This document shows positions 28,197-40,729 of a stretch of 64,000 nt of DNA, piece by piece. Position 1 is the stretch's first letter; the number at the start of each line of letters is the position of its first letter. A program made the position numbers and the translations under genes. The DNA comes from Nitratireductor sp. GISD-1A_MAKvit. GTDB taxonomy: Bacteria; Pseudomonadota; Alphaproteobacteria; Rhizobiales; Rhizobiaceae. The notes below the pieces were generated by a model that made no database searches, was not told the DNA's origin, and worked only from the letters and a program-made list of their open reading frames with translations. Where the stretch lies: positions 1,983,001-2,047,000 of the forward strand of contig NZ_CP161920.1 of NCBI RefSeq assembly GCF_040819555.1, read 5' to 3'.

Positions 28197-29162
28197 TCAG
28201 TCGGGCAGCTGCGTGCGCGTATCGAGCAGGTCGTCTGGCAGAAGTTCCACATCCTGATTGCGACCGGGAACGACGGAAAAGTCGCGCTGGTAAATACGAT
28301 CGCGGTTTTTTGCAATGATCGTGTAGTCACCTTCGGCGAGCACCATGGCGGCATATGCGCTGACGGTCTCGTAGACAATTTCGCCGGTGTCAGTGAGCAC
28401 GGACCATGCCGTGTCGGCTATGGCTTCGCCACCTGGTTCACGGACAAGCTTCATGGTCAGATCCGCGGCACGGTGCTCCACCGTTGCTTCGGTGAGCTTC
28501 CCTGCCTCCACCCGTATGTCGGAGCGGATCACGGCATTCATGGCGCCGTATTTTGCGACGACATGATACGTGCCCGCATTGAGCCGCACAATGCTGCCTG
28601 GTTCCACGTCCGGAAGGATAAGCGTCTCCTCGCCAATGGCCCCTTCGCTGGCTTCGTAGATTGAAAAGCGCAGCTGGTTCTGCGGAATACGAACACCGCC
28701 GGGCAATATTGCGTGGAGTTTGAGGCCACCGGCATCGAGGAAAAGATCTTCGCGCATGGGCTCGGAACCCACGGTGATGCGTTTTGTCACCCCTGCGCGG
28801 CCATAGGCTGCATGGACAAGGTAGCTCCCCGGCGCAAGGTCGAGTGTGCTGTTTCCACCGCGCGCTGTTGCAACCAGTGGAAGCTTGTCGTCGGGGCCGG
28901 GCTGGGTGCCGAAAATGCGCCATACAAGACCATTGGGAATTTCGTCGCCACCTTCAGTCAGGTGAGCAACCAGCGTCACACGGCCGGTGTCGCCAATTGC
29001 CAGGGCACCATCCACCGAAGATGGGGCATAGTTGTTCAGACCAGGAAGGCGCAGGCCGTCGACGGCTTTCTCCGCATCTTCCTGTGCCTTCACGGGTGTC
29101 GCCTGGATGGAGAGGGCGCACAGTGCGAAAAATGTGAGACTCGTTTTAAGTGAACCGCGCAT
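28197..29162 (-). CDS. Secreted protein of unknown function with repeated beta domains
   Basis: About 321 residues from the ATG at 29162; another ATG at 29171 is possible. A signal peptide ends near PVKAQ. The mature part is built of beta-rich segments of about 75 residues with a recurring pattern (LAPGSYLVHAAYGRAGVTK; LNAGTYHVVAKYGAMNAVIR; LAEGDYTIIAKNRDRIYQ), which looks like three or four carboxypeptidase-regulatory or Ig-like modules. No catalytic motif is seen. Probably periplasmic. It is convergent with thrS. Function unknown. Confidence 0.75.
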   Translation of the reverse strand: MRGSLKTSLTFFALCALSIQATPVKAQEDAEKAVDGLRLPGLNNYAPSSVDGALAIGDTGRVTLVAHLTEGGDEIPNGLVWRIFGTQPGPDDKLPLVATARGGNSTLDLAPGSYLVHAAYGRAGVTKRITVGSEPMREDLFLDAGGLKLHAILPGGVRIPQNQLRFSIYEASEGAIGEETLILPDVEPGSIVRLNAGTYHVVAKYGAMNAVIRSDIRVEAGKLTEATVEHRAADLTMKLVREPGGEAIADTAWSVLTDTGEIVYETVSAYAAMVLAEGDYTIIAKNRDRIYQRDFSVVPGRNQDVELLPDDLLDTRTQLPD

Positions 29163-29288
29163 GGCTGACATGAAGCCCAAGGCGGTGGCAATTTCAAGGC
29201 GATTGTGCGATCTGGGGACACTGAAAAGCCAGCTTCGGCCAGCCAAACAGCCTGTTTCAGGTCACGCTCATTCCACAGGAGACAGACA

Positions 29289-29874
29289 TTGCATTCATCC
29301 GTGCTTGATTTCATGCTCGCGCGTCGCTCGACACCGGTGAAAGATCTGACTGAGCCGGCTCCATCCGACAAGGAGATCGAGACGATTCTGAAGGTGGCCT
29401 CGCGTGTGCCTGATCATGGCCGGCTCACGCCGTGGCGCTTCATCCTCTACCGGGGCGAGGCCCGCCTGAGGATTGGTGAGGCGCTCGCGGCCCCGCGCCA
29501 TCGAACGCGAAGGCGAGCTTCCCGAAACGCGGATCGAACAGGAACGGAACCGCTTTTCCCGCGCGCCGCTGGTCATCGGTGTGGTCTGTGTCCCCAAGGA
29601 GAGCCCCACCATTCCCGAATGGGAGATGTTTCTTTCCGGCGGTATGGCGGCAATGAACCTGATGATCGCAGCCAATGCCCTTGGCTATGGCACGAATCTC
29701 ATCACCAACTGGTATTCGGACGATGCGGAAGGTCGGCGCATTCTGGGGCTTGCGCCGCAGGAACGGGTGGTCGGGTTTGTCCATATTGGCTCTTATGATG
29801 TGGAGCTTCTGGAGCGACCGCGCCCTGAATTGGAAAGCATTGTTTCCGATTACTCCGGCCCTTGGGAAGCATGA
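29289..29874 (+). CDS. Nitroreductase family protein, frameshifted as given
   Basis: FMN-dependent nitroreductase-like oxidoreductase. The first 65 residues ([20 protein letters not shown], then [18 protein letters not shown]) are in one frame. The rest ([56 protein letters not shown]) is in another. Dropping one C from the CCCC at 29491-29494 (context GCGGCCCCGCG) joins them into 194 residues, the normal length of the YdjA-like subgroup. The start is a TTG at 29289 with AGGAG seven bases upstream. The stop overlaps the flavin reductase ATG. Confidence 0.85.
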
Positions 29875-30482
29875 TGTTCTTCGAACCTGCCAAGGGCCAC
29901 GGCCTTCCGCACGATCCATTCAAGGCCATTGTGTCACCGCGCCCGATCGGCTGGATTTCGACGCTGTCAAAAGATGGAACGGCCAACCTTGCGCCGTACT
30001 CCTTCTTCAATGCGATCTCGTCCAATCCGCATCTGGTTTTTTTCTCCTCTGAAGGGGCAAAGGACAGCGCTACCCATGCGGAAGACACCGGCGAATTCGT
30101 CGTCAATCTCGCGAGCCATGATCTGGCCGAGGCATTGAATGCGAGCGCGGTGGATGCGCCGCGGGGTGTCAGTGAATTTGCTTTTGCCGGCCTGACAGAG
30201 GCACCTTCCACGCTGGTTGCTCCTCCGCGTGTCGCCGAATGCCACGCTGCACTGGAGTGCCGGGTAACCGAAGTGCGCCGGCCCCTTGGACTGGATGGTT
30301 CAACTGCCGGAGTGATTCTGGTCACTGGAGAGGTGGTTGGTGTTCACATCAGTGATGCCGTGCTGACGGATGGCATGTTCGACGTCGTTGCCGCAGGCAA
30401 TCTCGCCCGCCTGGGATATCGCGATTACTCCGTGGTGAGAGACGTTTTTCAGATGACGCGGCCCGAGTGGAAACGGGACTGA
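29871..30482 (+). CDS. Flavin reductase-like FMN-binding protein
   Basis: 203 residues with the split-barrel flavin reductase fold: SPRPIGWISTLSKDGTANLA, then YSFFNAISSNPHLVFFSS (flavin phosphate region) and TGEFVVNLAS. Probably binds FMN and may supply reduced flavin or act on small ketone or quinone substrates; the substrate is unknown. It starts with an ATGA overlap with the nitroreductase, so the two flavoproteins form a coupled pair. It is convergent with the CoA-ester lyase gene, with 6 bp between stops. Confidence 0.88.
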   Translation: MMFFEPAKGHGLPHDPFKAIVSPRPIGWISTLSKDGTANLAPYSFFNAISSNPHLVFFSSEGAKDSATHAEDTGEFVVNLASHDLAEALNASAVDAPRGVSEFAFAGLTEAPSTLVAPPRVAECHAALECRVTEVRRPLGLDGSTAGVILVTGEVVGVHISDAVLTDGMFDVVAAGNLARLGYRDYSVVRDVFQMTRPEWKRD

Positions 30483-30488
30483 CGACCC

Positions 30489-31367
30489 TCAGTCCCGTGA
30501 TGTTTCTCCAGCGCGAGCGAGCACGCGTTCGGCAAGCGCCAGGTGCGGGCGGTCATACATTCGCCCGCCAATATTGACCACGCCGGCTTTGCCGGCCTTC
30601 AGGAACGCTTCCACGATGGCGTGGGCTTCCTCCACCTCTTCGGCAGAGGGCGCAAAGGTGGCATTGATCGGGGCAACCTGTGCCGGATGAATGGCCATTT
30701 TGGCGACGAAACCGTCGCGCGCTGCCAGTTTGCAGTCCCTGGCAAATGCCTTCGGGGCCGAAAAGTCTGGAAAGACCGTGTCGATGGCCGGAACACCGGC
30801 CGCCGCCGCCGCCAGAAGCGTCGTGCTGCGGACGAGTTGAAACAGGGGCGTATAACCGTAGTCTTCATCACGTGCGGCGAGTGCGCCAACGTGTGCTGAC
30901 AGGTCTTCGGCGCCCCATGTGAGGCCTGCAAGACGCTCGCTCGATCCACGGTAGCTTGCGGCATTGAGCACGCCCAGGGCCGTCTCCGTGATGATCGGCA
31001 GGATCCTGGTGCTGCCGTCCTCGATTCCGTTCTCCGCTTCATGGACGCGCAAGGTCGCAGCAAGGCGTGCGACATCCGCTCCGCCTTCGGTCTTGGGCAG
31101 CATCACCCCGTCAGGACGGGCGGGCATGACTTCACCCAGGTCGTGCTCTGTCAGTCCACTCGCAAGATCGTTCACCCGGACATAGAGCCGGGCTTGCGTG
31201 CGGCTCCGCGCGTTGCGCAGAAACGCTGCAGTGATGAGACGCCCTTCGGTTTTCCGCTCGGGACTGACCGAGTCCTCCAGATCCAGGATCAGCACGTCGC
31301 TACCCGAACCGAGGGCCTTTTCGAGCTTGCGTTCTGAATCGCCGGGTACGAAGAGAAGAGACCGCAT
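30489..31367 (-). CDS. HpcH/HpaI-family CoA-ester lyase
   Basis: 292 residues. CitE-like TIM barrel: RSLLFVPGDSERKLEKALGS (CoA-binding arginine), VLILDLEDSVSPERK (metal and substrate acidic residues), LYVRVNDLAS, VMLPKTEGG and GLTWGAEDLSAHVG. Family members cleave malyl-, citramalyl- or related acyl-CoAs to acetyl- or propionyl-CoA plus glyoxylate or pyruvate. The upstream MaoC-type hydratase ends two bases before this ATG, which suggests the pair hydrate and then cleave an unsaturated dicarboxyl-CoA such as mesaconyl-CoA. The exact substrate is inference. Confidence 0.87.
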   Translation of the reverse strand: MRSLLFVPGDSERKLEKALGSGSDVLILDLEDSVSPERKTEGRLITAAFLRNARSRTQARLYVRVNDLASGLTEHDLGEVMPARPDGVMLPKTEGGADVARLAATLRVHEAENGIEDGSTRILPIITETALGVLNAASYRGSSERLAGLTWGAEDLSAHVGALAARDEDYGYTPLFQLVRSTTLLAAAAAGVPAIDTVFPDFSAPKAFARDCKLAARDGFVAKMAIHPAQVAPINATFAPSAEEVEEAHAIVEAFLKAGKAGVVNIGGRMYDRPHLALAERVLARAGETSRD

Positions 31368-31369
31368 GA

Positions 31370-31825
31370 TCAGGCGCTCTTTTTCTTGAGAATCATCGCT
31401 TGACGCAGGCAAGTTGCAACCAGAATGTCTCTCTGGTTGTAGGCTCGGTGCTCGAACTCGACGATACCGCGGTCGGGTTTGGATTTGGATTCCCTGACCG
31501 ACTTCACTTCCGTCTCCACCCGGATCGTGTCGCCGTGAAAGACCGGGTTTGGGAAGCTTGTCTCTTTCATGCCGAGATTTGCGACGGTCGTTCCAAGTGT
31601 CGTGTCGTGGACGGAGATTCCGATCATCAGACCCAGGGTGAAAAGCGAGTTGACCAGAGGTTTTCCCCACTCCGACTTTTCGGCGAAATCGAAATCAATG
31701 TGCAGGGGCTGGGGATTCAGTGTCATGGTCGAGAAAAGCATATTGTCGCTTTCCGTGACGCTCTTGCGTAGCGAATGCTGAAACACTTGTCCTGGCTGAA
31801 AGTCTTCGAGGAAAAGCCCGGCCAT
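31370..31825 (-). CDS. MaoC family hydratase (hotdog fold)
   Basis: 151 residues from the ATG at 31825, which has a strong AGGAGG site eight bases upstream. Hotdog-fold hydratase: LFLEDFQPGQVFQHSLRKSV, SDNMLFSTMTLNPQPLHIDF and VNSLFTLGLMIGISVHDTTL. It adds water to an enoyl-CoA. It is shorter than the two-domain mesaconyl-CoA hydratases. It is coupled to the CoA-ester lyase gene downstream, so it probably provides that enzyme's substrate. Confidence 0.85.
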   Translation of the reverse strand: MAGLFLEDFQPGQVFQHSLRKSVTESDNMLFSTMTLNPQPLHIDFDFAEKSEWGKPLVNSLFTLGLMIGISVHDTTLGTTVANLGMKETSFPNPVFHGDTIRVETEVKSVRESKSKPDRGIVEFEHRAYNQRDILVATCLRQAMILKKKSA

Positions 31826-31959
31826 TCCGTCTGCCTCCTGTTCCGGCAATGCCTTTGAGGTTCTTGATAGGCGTGTGGCTGGCACCTCGCAAGCCGACAC
31901 TTATGGTAAACGTTTCCTATACGAATTCGCGCTAGTGTCGCAAAAGATAGGGCGGGAGC

Positions 31960-33114
31960 GTGACTACAGTGCAAGTGGTTCAACATTTTCTCAAATGGGC
32001 AGAGACGGCCAGGGTTTCTGAGCGGGCAGGGGCGGCAGCCGCACTTGCGCGCGTCTATCTTGATCGTGAACTCCCCTTCGAAGACCGTTATGCTGCCGAG
32101 GCAGCGTTGACGTCGCTGCTTGACGACCCCTCGCCAAAGGTGCGTGTGGCACTGTCTGAGGCGCTGTCGATGAGCCGCCATGCGCCCGTGCAGGTGGTGG
32201 CAGCGCTGGCGGCCGATCAGCCGGACGTTGCCGGCCCCATTCTGGCACGCTCTCCCGTGCTTTCCGAAACCGATCTCATCGACCGAATTGCGGACGGCAG
32301 GCACAAAACACAGTGCCTGATTGCGCAAAGACCGCAATTGACGATGGGGGTTTCGGCTGCGATCGCTGAATTGGGAGACCCTGACGCCTGCATCGCCCTG
32401 GTGGAAAACAAGAGCGCGGAAATCGCGGCCATCAGCTTTCGACGCATGATAGAGCGCCACAGTGACGAACCCCGCTTGAGGGAAGCGCTGATATGCGACG
32501 CCCGTCTTCCTTCCGATTGCCGTCATCTGATCCTGACCCAACTCGGTGAAACCTTGCGCGATGCACCGCTGGTCAAGGCGCTTGTGGGCGCGGTGCGAGC
32601 TGAGAAGTTGACCCATGAGGCGTGTCTGCGAGCATCTCTGACCCTCATTGCAACGATGGAGCCGGCTGAACATCAGGCTTTGGTCGAACATTTGCGGATC
32701 CGTGGCGAACTGACGACCGGCTTTATTGTTCGGCTGGTGGCCCACGGGAAAATCGACTTCTTCGGAAATGTGCTCATCGCACTGACAGGCCAGGCACGCG
32801 AGCGTGTTGGTGGCTTGCTCGCCAATGGCCGCGAGGTGGCGATAGCCGCGTTGCTGCACAAGGCAGGTCTGTCGAAACCGGTTCAGAAAACCATCATTCG
32901 TGCTCTGGCGGTCTGGCGAGAAGTGGCGCAGGGCGAGCGGGTTGCAGGCGCGCAGGAAGTGTCCTGGCTGATGCTCGAAGCGATTGGAGCAACGCCCGCG
33001 CAGGCTGGTCCAGAACCGGATGCAGCGGAACTGGCTGCGCTCCTGCGATCAATTCACATCGAGGCCCTGCGTGAAAACGCGCGATTGCAGGCGCAGGCTC
33101 TCGTGGCGGCCTGA
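31960..33114 (+). CDS. DUF2336 domain protein
   Basis: 384 residues, almost wholly helical, in HEAT-like pairs (DRYAAEAALTSLLDDPSPKV, VRVALSEALSM). DUF2336 proteins are widespread in alphaproteobacteria and have no settled function. The start is a GTG at 31960 with GGGAG upstream. It is divergent from the MaoC gene, with 134 bp between. No membrane segment or signal peptide. Confidence 0.85.
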   Translation: MTTVQVVQHFLKWAETARVSERAGAAAALARVYLDRELPFEDRYAAEAALTSLLDDPSPKVRVALSEALSMSRHAPVQVVAALAADQPDVAGPILARSPVLSETDLIDRIADGRHKTQCLIAQRPQLTMGVSAAIAELGDPDACIALVENKSAEIAAISFRRMIERHSDEPRLREALICDARLPSDCRHLILTQLGETLRDAPLVKALVGAVRAEKLTHEACLRASLTLIATMEPAEHQALVEHLRIRGELTTGFIVRLVAHGKIDFFGNVLIALTGQARERVGGLLANGREVAIAALLHKAGLSKPVQKTIIRALAVWREVAQGERVAGAQEVSWLMLEAIGATPAQAGPEPDAAELAALLRSIHIEALRENARLQAQALVAA

Positions 33115-33232
33115 GCCCGGAAGAACGATCAGCTCGCAGTGTGTCCAGCGGCACGCACAATGGACGATCTAAATCGTTGATGGAGAAGCGGAACAGTCCG
33201 AAAACCGATTTCCACCTTTTCCGTCCGATGCT

Positions 33233-35290
33233 CTAGATATCCAGTTCGTCCGCGAACTCCGCATTCTCCTGAATGAAGCGGAAACGTGCCTCGGGTTTCG
33301 TTCCCATCAGGGAATCGATGGTGCTCTTCGTCGCTTCCTGTCCGTCCAGGACCGTAACGCGCAGCAACGTACGTTTGGCCGGGTCCATGGTCGTTTCCTT
33401 GAGCTGGCTCGCCATCATCTCGCCAAGGCCCTTGAAGCGCCCGATCTCTACCTTGCCACGGCCGGTGAATTCGGTTTCCAGAAGTTCGTCCTTGTGGGCA
33501 TCGTCGCGCGCATACATGGTCTTGCCGCCCTGGCTGATGCGGTAGAGCGGGGGCACGGCCATGTAGAGATGCCCGTTCTCGATGAGCTGCGGCATCTCCT
33601 GATAGAAGAAGGTAATCAGCAGCGAGGCGATGTGCGCGCCGTCGACATCGGCGTCCGTCATGATGATGACGCGGTCGTAGCGCAGGTCGTCTTCGCGATA
33701 TTTCGACCGCGTGCCGCAGCCGAGCGCCTGGGTGATGTCGGAAATCTGCTGGTTTGCGGCCAGTTTGCCAGTGCCGGCGCTGGCCACGTTCAGGATCTTG
33801 CCACGCAGCGGCAGAACGGCCTGGCTGGCGCGGTTGCGTGCCTGTTTGGCGGAGCCACCGGCCGAGTCACCCTCGACGATGAAGATTTCGGCACCGGCTG
33901 CCGCACCCATTGTGCAGTCGGCGAGCTTTCCGGGCAGGCGTAGTTTGCGCACCGCGCTCTTGCGGCTGACCTCGCGCTCCTGACGGCGGCGCAGGCGCTC
34001 GTCGGCGCGTGCGACGACCCATTCGAGAAGCTTGGAGGCTTCCTGCGGGTTTTCCGCCAGCCAGTGATCGAAGGGATCGCGCACGGCGTTTTCGACAATG
34101 CGCATGGCTGCTGCCGTCGCCAGCTTGTCCTTGGTCTGGCCGACAAATTCCGGTTCGCGCACGAAGACGGAGAGCATGCCGGCGGCCGAGATCATCACGT
34201 CTTCAGCGGTAATGATGGAAGCGCGCTTGTTGCCCGTGAGTTCGGCATAGGCGCGCAGACCCCGCAGAAGCGCATTGCGGAAACCGGTCTCGTGGGTTCC
34301 GCCTTCAGGCGTGGGCACGGTGTTACAGTAGGAATTGAGCATGGCGTCGCCGCCATACCAGGTGATTGCCCATTCCACTGCGCCGTGGCCGGTGTTCTTT
34401 TCGCTACGGCCGGAGAACACTTCCCTGGTGACCTGAAACTGGCCGTCCAGCGAGGCGTTGAGATAGTCCTTGAGACCACCGGGGAAGTGGAAGGTCGCCT
34501 TTTCCGGCGTTTCGTCCTTCTCGCCGATCAGCTCGGGCGCGCAGACCCAGCGGATCTCGACACCGCCAAACAGATAGGCTTTGGACCGCGCCATGCGATA
34601 GAGGCGAGCGGGTTCGAATTTCGCGCCTTTGCCAAAGATCTGTTCGTCCGGCTTGAATCGCACCTTCGTGCCGCGTCGGTTGTGAACGTCGCCAAGCTTT
34701 TCAAGCCCGCCCTGCGGCAGGCCCCGCGAAAAGGTCTGTCGGAAGAGCTGGCGGTTGCGGGCGACCTCAACTTCAAGAATTTCAGAGAGTGCATTCACGA
34801 CAGAAACACCGACGCCGTGCAGGCCGCCGGAGGTCTCGTAGACCTTGGAATCGAATTTTCCGCCAGCGTGCAGCGTCGTCATGATGACTTCGAGAGCCGA
34901 CTTGTCCTTGAACTTCGGATGCGGGTCAACGGGAATGCCCCGACCATTGTCGGTGACGGCGAGATGGCCTTCGGCGTCCAGTTCCACTTCAATGAAGGTG
35001 GCGTGACCGGCCACCGCCTCATCCATGGAGTTGTCGATGACTTCGGCGAAGAGGTGGTGCAGCGCCTTGTCGTCGGTGCCGCCGATATACATGCCGGGAC
35101 GGCGACGGACGGGCTCAAGGCCTTCCAGAACCTCAATGTCTGCCGCGCTGTAATCGTCGCTCGCAGGTGCGGGCGCTGCCGAGGGGGCCGGCCGCGATGC
35201 TGGCTTACGCTCGCCCGCCGACGGTGCAGGCGTTTTCGGGCGTTCCGCATTTGCGGTTATTCCGGCGAAAAGGTCGTTGTTATCGTCCAT
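33233..35290 (-). CDS. parE: DNA topoisomerase IV subunit B
   Basis: 685 residues from the ATG at 35290; an in-frame upstream ATG adds a non-conserved leader. GHKL ATPase motifs: EVIDNSMDEAVAGHA, VTDNGRGIPVDPH and GGLHGVGVSVVNAL. The Toprim domain has FIVEGDSAGGSAKQARNR and the DxD in IIMTDADVDGAHIASLL. ParE rather than GyrB is favoured by the short length and the Ala/Pro-rich N-terminal leader. parC is not in the window. Confidence 0.93.
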   Translation of the reverse strand: MDDNNDLFAGITANAERPKTPAPSAGERKPASRPAPSAAPAPASDDYSAADIEVLEGLEPVRRRPGMYIGGTDDKALHHLFAEVIDNSMDEAVAGHATFIEVELDAEGHLAVTDNGRGIPVDPHPKFKDKSALEVIMTTLHAGGKFDSKVYETSGGLHGVGVSVVNALSEILEVEVARNRQLFRQTFSRGLPQGGLEKLGDVHNRRGTKVRFKPDEQIFGKGAKFEPARLYRMARSKAYLFGGVEIRWVCAPELIGEKDETPEKATFHFPGGLKDYLNASLDGQFQVTREVFSGRSEKNTGHGAVEWAITWYGGDAMLNSYCNTVPTPEGGTHETGFRNALLRGLRAYAELTGNKRASIITAEDVMISAAGMLSVFVREPEFVGQTKDKLATAAAMRIVENAVRDPFDHWLAENPQEASKLLEWVVARADERLRRRQEREVSRKSAVRKLRLPGKLADCTMGAAAGAEIFIVEGDSAGGSAKQARNRASQAVLPLRGKILNVASAGTGKLAANQQISDITQALGCGTRSKYREDDLRYDRVIIMTDADVDGAHIASLLITFFYQEMPQLIENGHLYMAVPPLYRISQGGKTMYARDDAHKDELLETEFTGRGKVEIGRFKGLGEMMASQLKETTMDPAKRTLLRVTVLDGQEATKSTIDSLMGTKPEARFRFIQENAEFADELDI

Positions 35291-35438
35291 GAGGCGTGTG
35301 GTGTCCTGTCCGCGAATCACATCGCAGTTTGCCATGGTTTCCAAGGCAAAGCGAAGCCTGTTCCGGTTCCGTTCGGAGTGTGTGGACGTTGCTTTAACAG
35401 AAAGCGCGGGCCCGAGCCAAGAGCGCGCGCGTTTTTGG

Positions 35439-35468
35439 AGACCATCCCCCAAAGAAGGGGGATGGTCT
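35439..35468. terminator. Strong stem-loop between gcvP and parE
   Basis: AGACCATCCCCC and GGGGGATGGTCT form a perfect 12-bp stem with a 6-base loop. It has no U-tract on the minus strand, so it would be a Rho-assisted or atypical terminator of the gcvTHP operon. Confidence 0.5.
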
Positions 35469-35479
35469 GAGTGACCGAC

Positions 35480-38282
<2,803 letters not shown>

Positions 38283-38291
38283 GATGTATCC

Positions 38292-38660
38292 TCAGGCAAT
38301 CGACGCCTTGTAGGCAGCTTCATCCATGAGACCTTCAAGCTGGCTCTCATCGGCGAGTTTCATTTTCCACAGCCAGCCTTCGCCGGTGGGAGCTGAATTC
38401 ACGAGAGAGGGGTCGCTTGTCAGCGCTTCGTTCACTTCTGCGACTTCGCCGTCGGCGGGCGCATAGACATCGGATGCTGCCTTTACGGATTCGACCACGA
38501 CGGCGGTGTCACCCTTTGCGATCGTTGAGCCGGCTTCCGGCAGCTCCACGAACACCAGATCGCCAAGCTGCTCCTGCGCATAATCGGTGATGCCGACAGT
38601 CGCGACGCCGTTCTCGACTTTGATCCACTCGTGATCTTCGGTGAAATAGGTCTGGCTCAT
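38292..38660 (-). CDS. gcvH: Glycine cleavage system H protein
   Basis: 122 residues. Lipoylated carrier shuttling the aminomethyl group from GcvP to GcvT. The lipoyl lysine is in [19 protein letters not shown]. The N-terminus [14 protein letters not shown] and C-terminal [10 protein letters not shown] are typical. It lies between gcvT and gcvP with gaps of 7 and 9 bp, and has an AAGGAT ribosome site. Confidence 0.97.
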   Translation of the reverse strand: MSQTYFTEDHEWIKVENGVATVGITDYAQEQLGDLVFVELPEAGSTIAKGDTAVVVESVKAASDVYAPADGEVAEVNEALTSDPSLVNSAPTGEGWLWKMKLADESQLEGLMDEAAYKASIA

Positions 38661-38667
38661 CTGGTTG

Positions 38668-39771
38668 TTATCCTTTTTTGTAGCGCTGCGGCGTGAAGGG
38701 AAGAGGGTGGATATCAAGTGCGATGCGGTTGCCACGCACTTCAGTAAAAAGACGGGTTCCGGGCTCGGACAGGGATTTGATGACATAGCCCATGGCAACC
38801 GGGTGTCCCGCTGAGGGACCAAAACCGCCGGACGTGACGCGGCCGATCTTTTCACCCGCCTCGTTGATAAGCGATGCCCCTGCGCGTACGGGCTGGCGGC
38901 CTTCCGGCTTCAGGCCAACCCGCTTTTCCTTTGCGCCGTCGGCGATAATTTTCTGCAAGGCCTGCGCGCCGATGAATTTACCTTCTTCTCGCAGAGCCTT
39001 CGGTACGGCCCAGAGAATGGCAGCACTTGCCGGATCGGTGTTTTCGTCAAGATCCTGGCCGTGCAGGCACAGGCCCGCCTCCAGGCGGAGGCTGTCGCGG
39101 GCGGCAAGACCCACCCACTGGACGCGTTCGTCGTCAAGCAGCGTGCGGGCAAAGCGCTCCGCTTCATCGATCGGAAGGGCGACTTCGAAACCATCTTCAC
39201 CGGTGTAGCCGGAACGGGCTGCAAACCAGCCCTCGCGGGGTTCTGTTCCGGTCATGAAGGTGAGGTCGCTAAGATCCAGCCCGGCCGCAATCATGGCGGC
39301 CTCGGCGTCGGGTCCCTGTAATGCCAGAAGCACGCGCTCAAGCGGCGTGAACGATACGTCGAAATCTCCGGCGATGTTGCGGAAATGCGCTTCGTCCTTG
39401 TCCGCATTGCCGGCGTTTGCAACCACCATGAAGCGGTTTTCGCCGAGGCGGGTGACAATCAGATCGTCGATGATGCCGGCATTCTCGTTGAGAAGCAGGG
39501 TGTATTTTGACTGGCCCTCTCTCAGGGCTGCTGCTTCGAGCGGGCAGGCGCGAGACAGGAAATCGGCGGCACCGGAGCCTTCAATCTCGAAAAGCTGCAT
39601 GTGGGAGATGTCGAACAGGCCAGCACTTTCACGCGTGTGAAGGTGCTCTTTCATGACGCCGGCGGGGTAGGTCAGTGGCATGCGCCAGCCAGCAAAATTG
39701 CCGAAGCGAGCGCCTGCATCCTCATGCAGCGCTTCCAGCGGCAGGTGTTTTTTTGGGGTCGTGTCGCTCAT
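38668..39771 (-). CDS. gcvT: Aminomethyltransferase, T protein
   Basis: 367 residues. Transfers the one-carbon unit from H protein to tetrahydrofolate. Motifs: [35 protein letters not shown], the folate/acid region in [12 protein letters not shown], and [19 protein letters not shown]. Two ATGs occur, at 39774 and 39771; the second is better spaced from GGAGG. First gene of the operon, 50 bp downstream of the second glycine aptamer. Confidence 0.96.
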   Translation of the reverse strand: MSDTTPKKHLPLEALHEDAGARFGNFAGWRMPLTYPAGVMKEHLHTRESAGLFDISHMQLFEIEGSGAADFLSRACPLEAAALREGQSKYTLLLNENAGIIDDLIVTRLGENRFMVVANAGNADKDEAHFRNIAGDFDVSFTPLERVLLALQGPDAEAAMIAAGLDLSDLTFMTGTEPREGWFAARSGYTGEDGFEVALPIDEAERFARTLLDDERVQWVGLAARDSLRLEAGLCLHGQDLDENTDPASAAILWAVPKALREEGKFIGAQALQKIIADGAKEKRVGLKPEGRQPVRAGASLINEAGEKIGRVTSGGFGPSAGHPVAMGYVIKSLSEPGTRLFTEVRGNRIALDIHPLPFTPQRYKKG

Positions 39772-39820
39772 CATTCCTCCAGAATCGCACGCATGCCGCA
39801 GTCAGCGACATGTTCGTGCC

Positions 39821-40010
39821 CCTCTGTCGGAAGCCTGAGAGACTCGCGCAGCCGGAACCCTGTCGACCACGCTTACACCTTCGGCGCGGGGATCTCTCCC
39901 CGACTTTCCAGAGTGTCTTGACCCGTCTACGGTTCTTTTGCCTGAGAGATTTCGGGCGATTTCCCCTTCGGCGTCCGCGCCGGCATTACCCGGTTTGGCT
40001 CTCTCCCGCA
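39821..40010 (-). promoter_or_regulatory. Tandem glycine riboswitch
   Basis: On the minus strand two glycine aptamers occur in a row upstream of gcvT. The first (about 40009-39928) begins GCGGGAGAGAGCC, has GCCGAAGGGG and ends CTCTCAGGCAAAAGAACCG. The second (about 39912-39821) begins GTCGGGGAGAGATCC, has GCCGAAGGTG and ends CTCTCAGGCTTCCGACAG. These are the conserved paired signatures of the class. It should turn on gcvTHP when glycine is abundant. No clear terminator follows, so control may act on translation. Confidence 0.93.
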
Positions 40011-40136
40011 GACAGGCAGGGCTTTTGCCCTCGACGGCTGGAAACTAGCGCAGGCGGCGGTGTTTGTCACCTGCGATAACGCCTGTCAGATGGCAGGCAT
40101 GCTGCACCCTGTGCACAATGTCGCGGGAGAGCGGCT

Positions 40137-40535
40137 TCAGCCGGATCCCTGTGCTCGGGCAAGGTCGGTCTCGATCTGCGCGACGATGCGGCTGGTTTCC
40201 TCCTGCAGTTTGCGAATTCGTTTCAGGTTTGACGAGACGGCGTTGACGAGTTCGGACCGGACTTCGTCGGCGGGAGAAACACCGACACCGTGTAGAAGCC
40301 AGGAGAGGCTGACATTCAACACGCCTGCGAGCATCGCTAGACGATTGGCGCGCGGCTGAGAGCGATCGCTTTCCCACGCCTGGATCGTTGCGGTCTTGAC
40401 GCCGAGACGCCGGGCGAGTTCCGCAACGGAAAGCCCTGCGGCGTCGCGCGCTCGCGAAAGACGACCTCCCATTGTGTCTCGGTCGGGTATGTCCGAATAG
40501 ATGTGTACGGTGTCCTGCACGATCGCCACCTCCAT
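40137..40535 (-). CDS. XRE-family transcriptional regulator
   Basis: 132 residues. HTH at about residues 24-80: RLSRARDAAGLSVAELARRL, then GVKTATIQAWESDRSQPRANR, a classic Cro/C1-type DNA-binding domain. The C-terminal helix (LKRIRKLQEETSRIVAQIET) looks like a dimerisation coiled coil. It lies upstream of the glycine riboswitch on the same strand. Its targets are unknown. Confidence 0.88.
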   Translation of the reverse strand: MEVAIVQDTVHIYSDIPDRDTMGGRLSRARDAAGLSVAELARRLGVKTATIQAWESDRSQPRANRLAMLAGVLNVSLSWLLHGVGVSPADEVRSELVNAVSSNLKRIRKLQEETSRIVAQIETDLARAQGSG

Positions 40536-40729
40536 GTTAGCAAGCCATCCATTGCCGGATGATATCGCATTTTAGGCGGCTTGAAGGCAGGTTGGCATGC
40601 CGAATGCGACGCGCCAGCATAAGTTTGTGCCAGCGCGTCGGTCTCGGAGGGGGGGGAAACTATTTGTTATCAGTTTGTTAGGGGGTGAATGTGAGATGGA
40701 GATTCATCGGCTTCATGTATCGATTCAGT

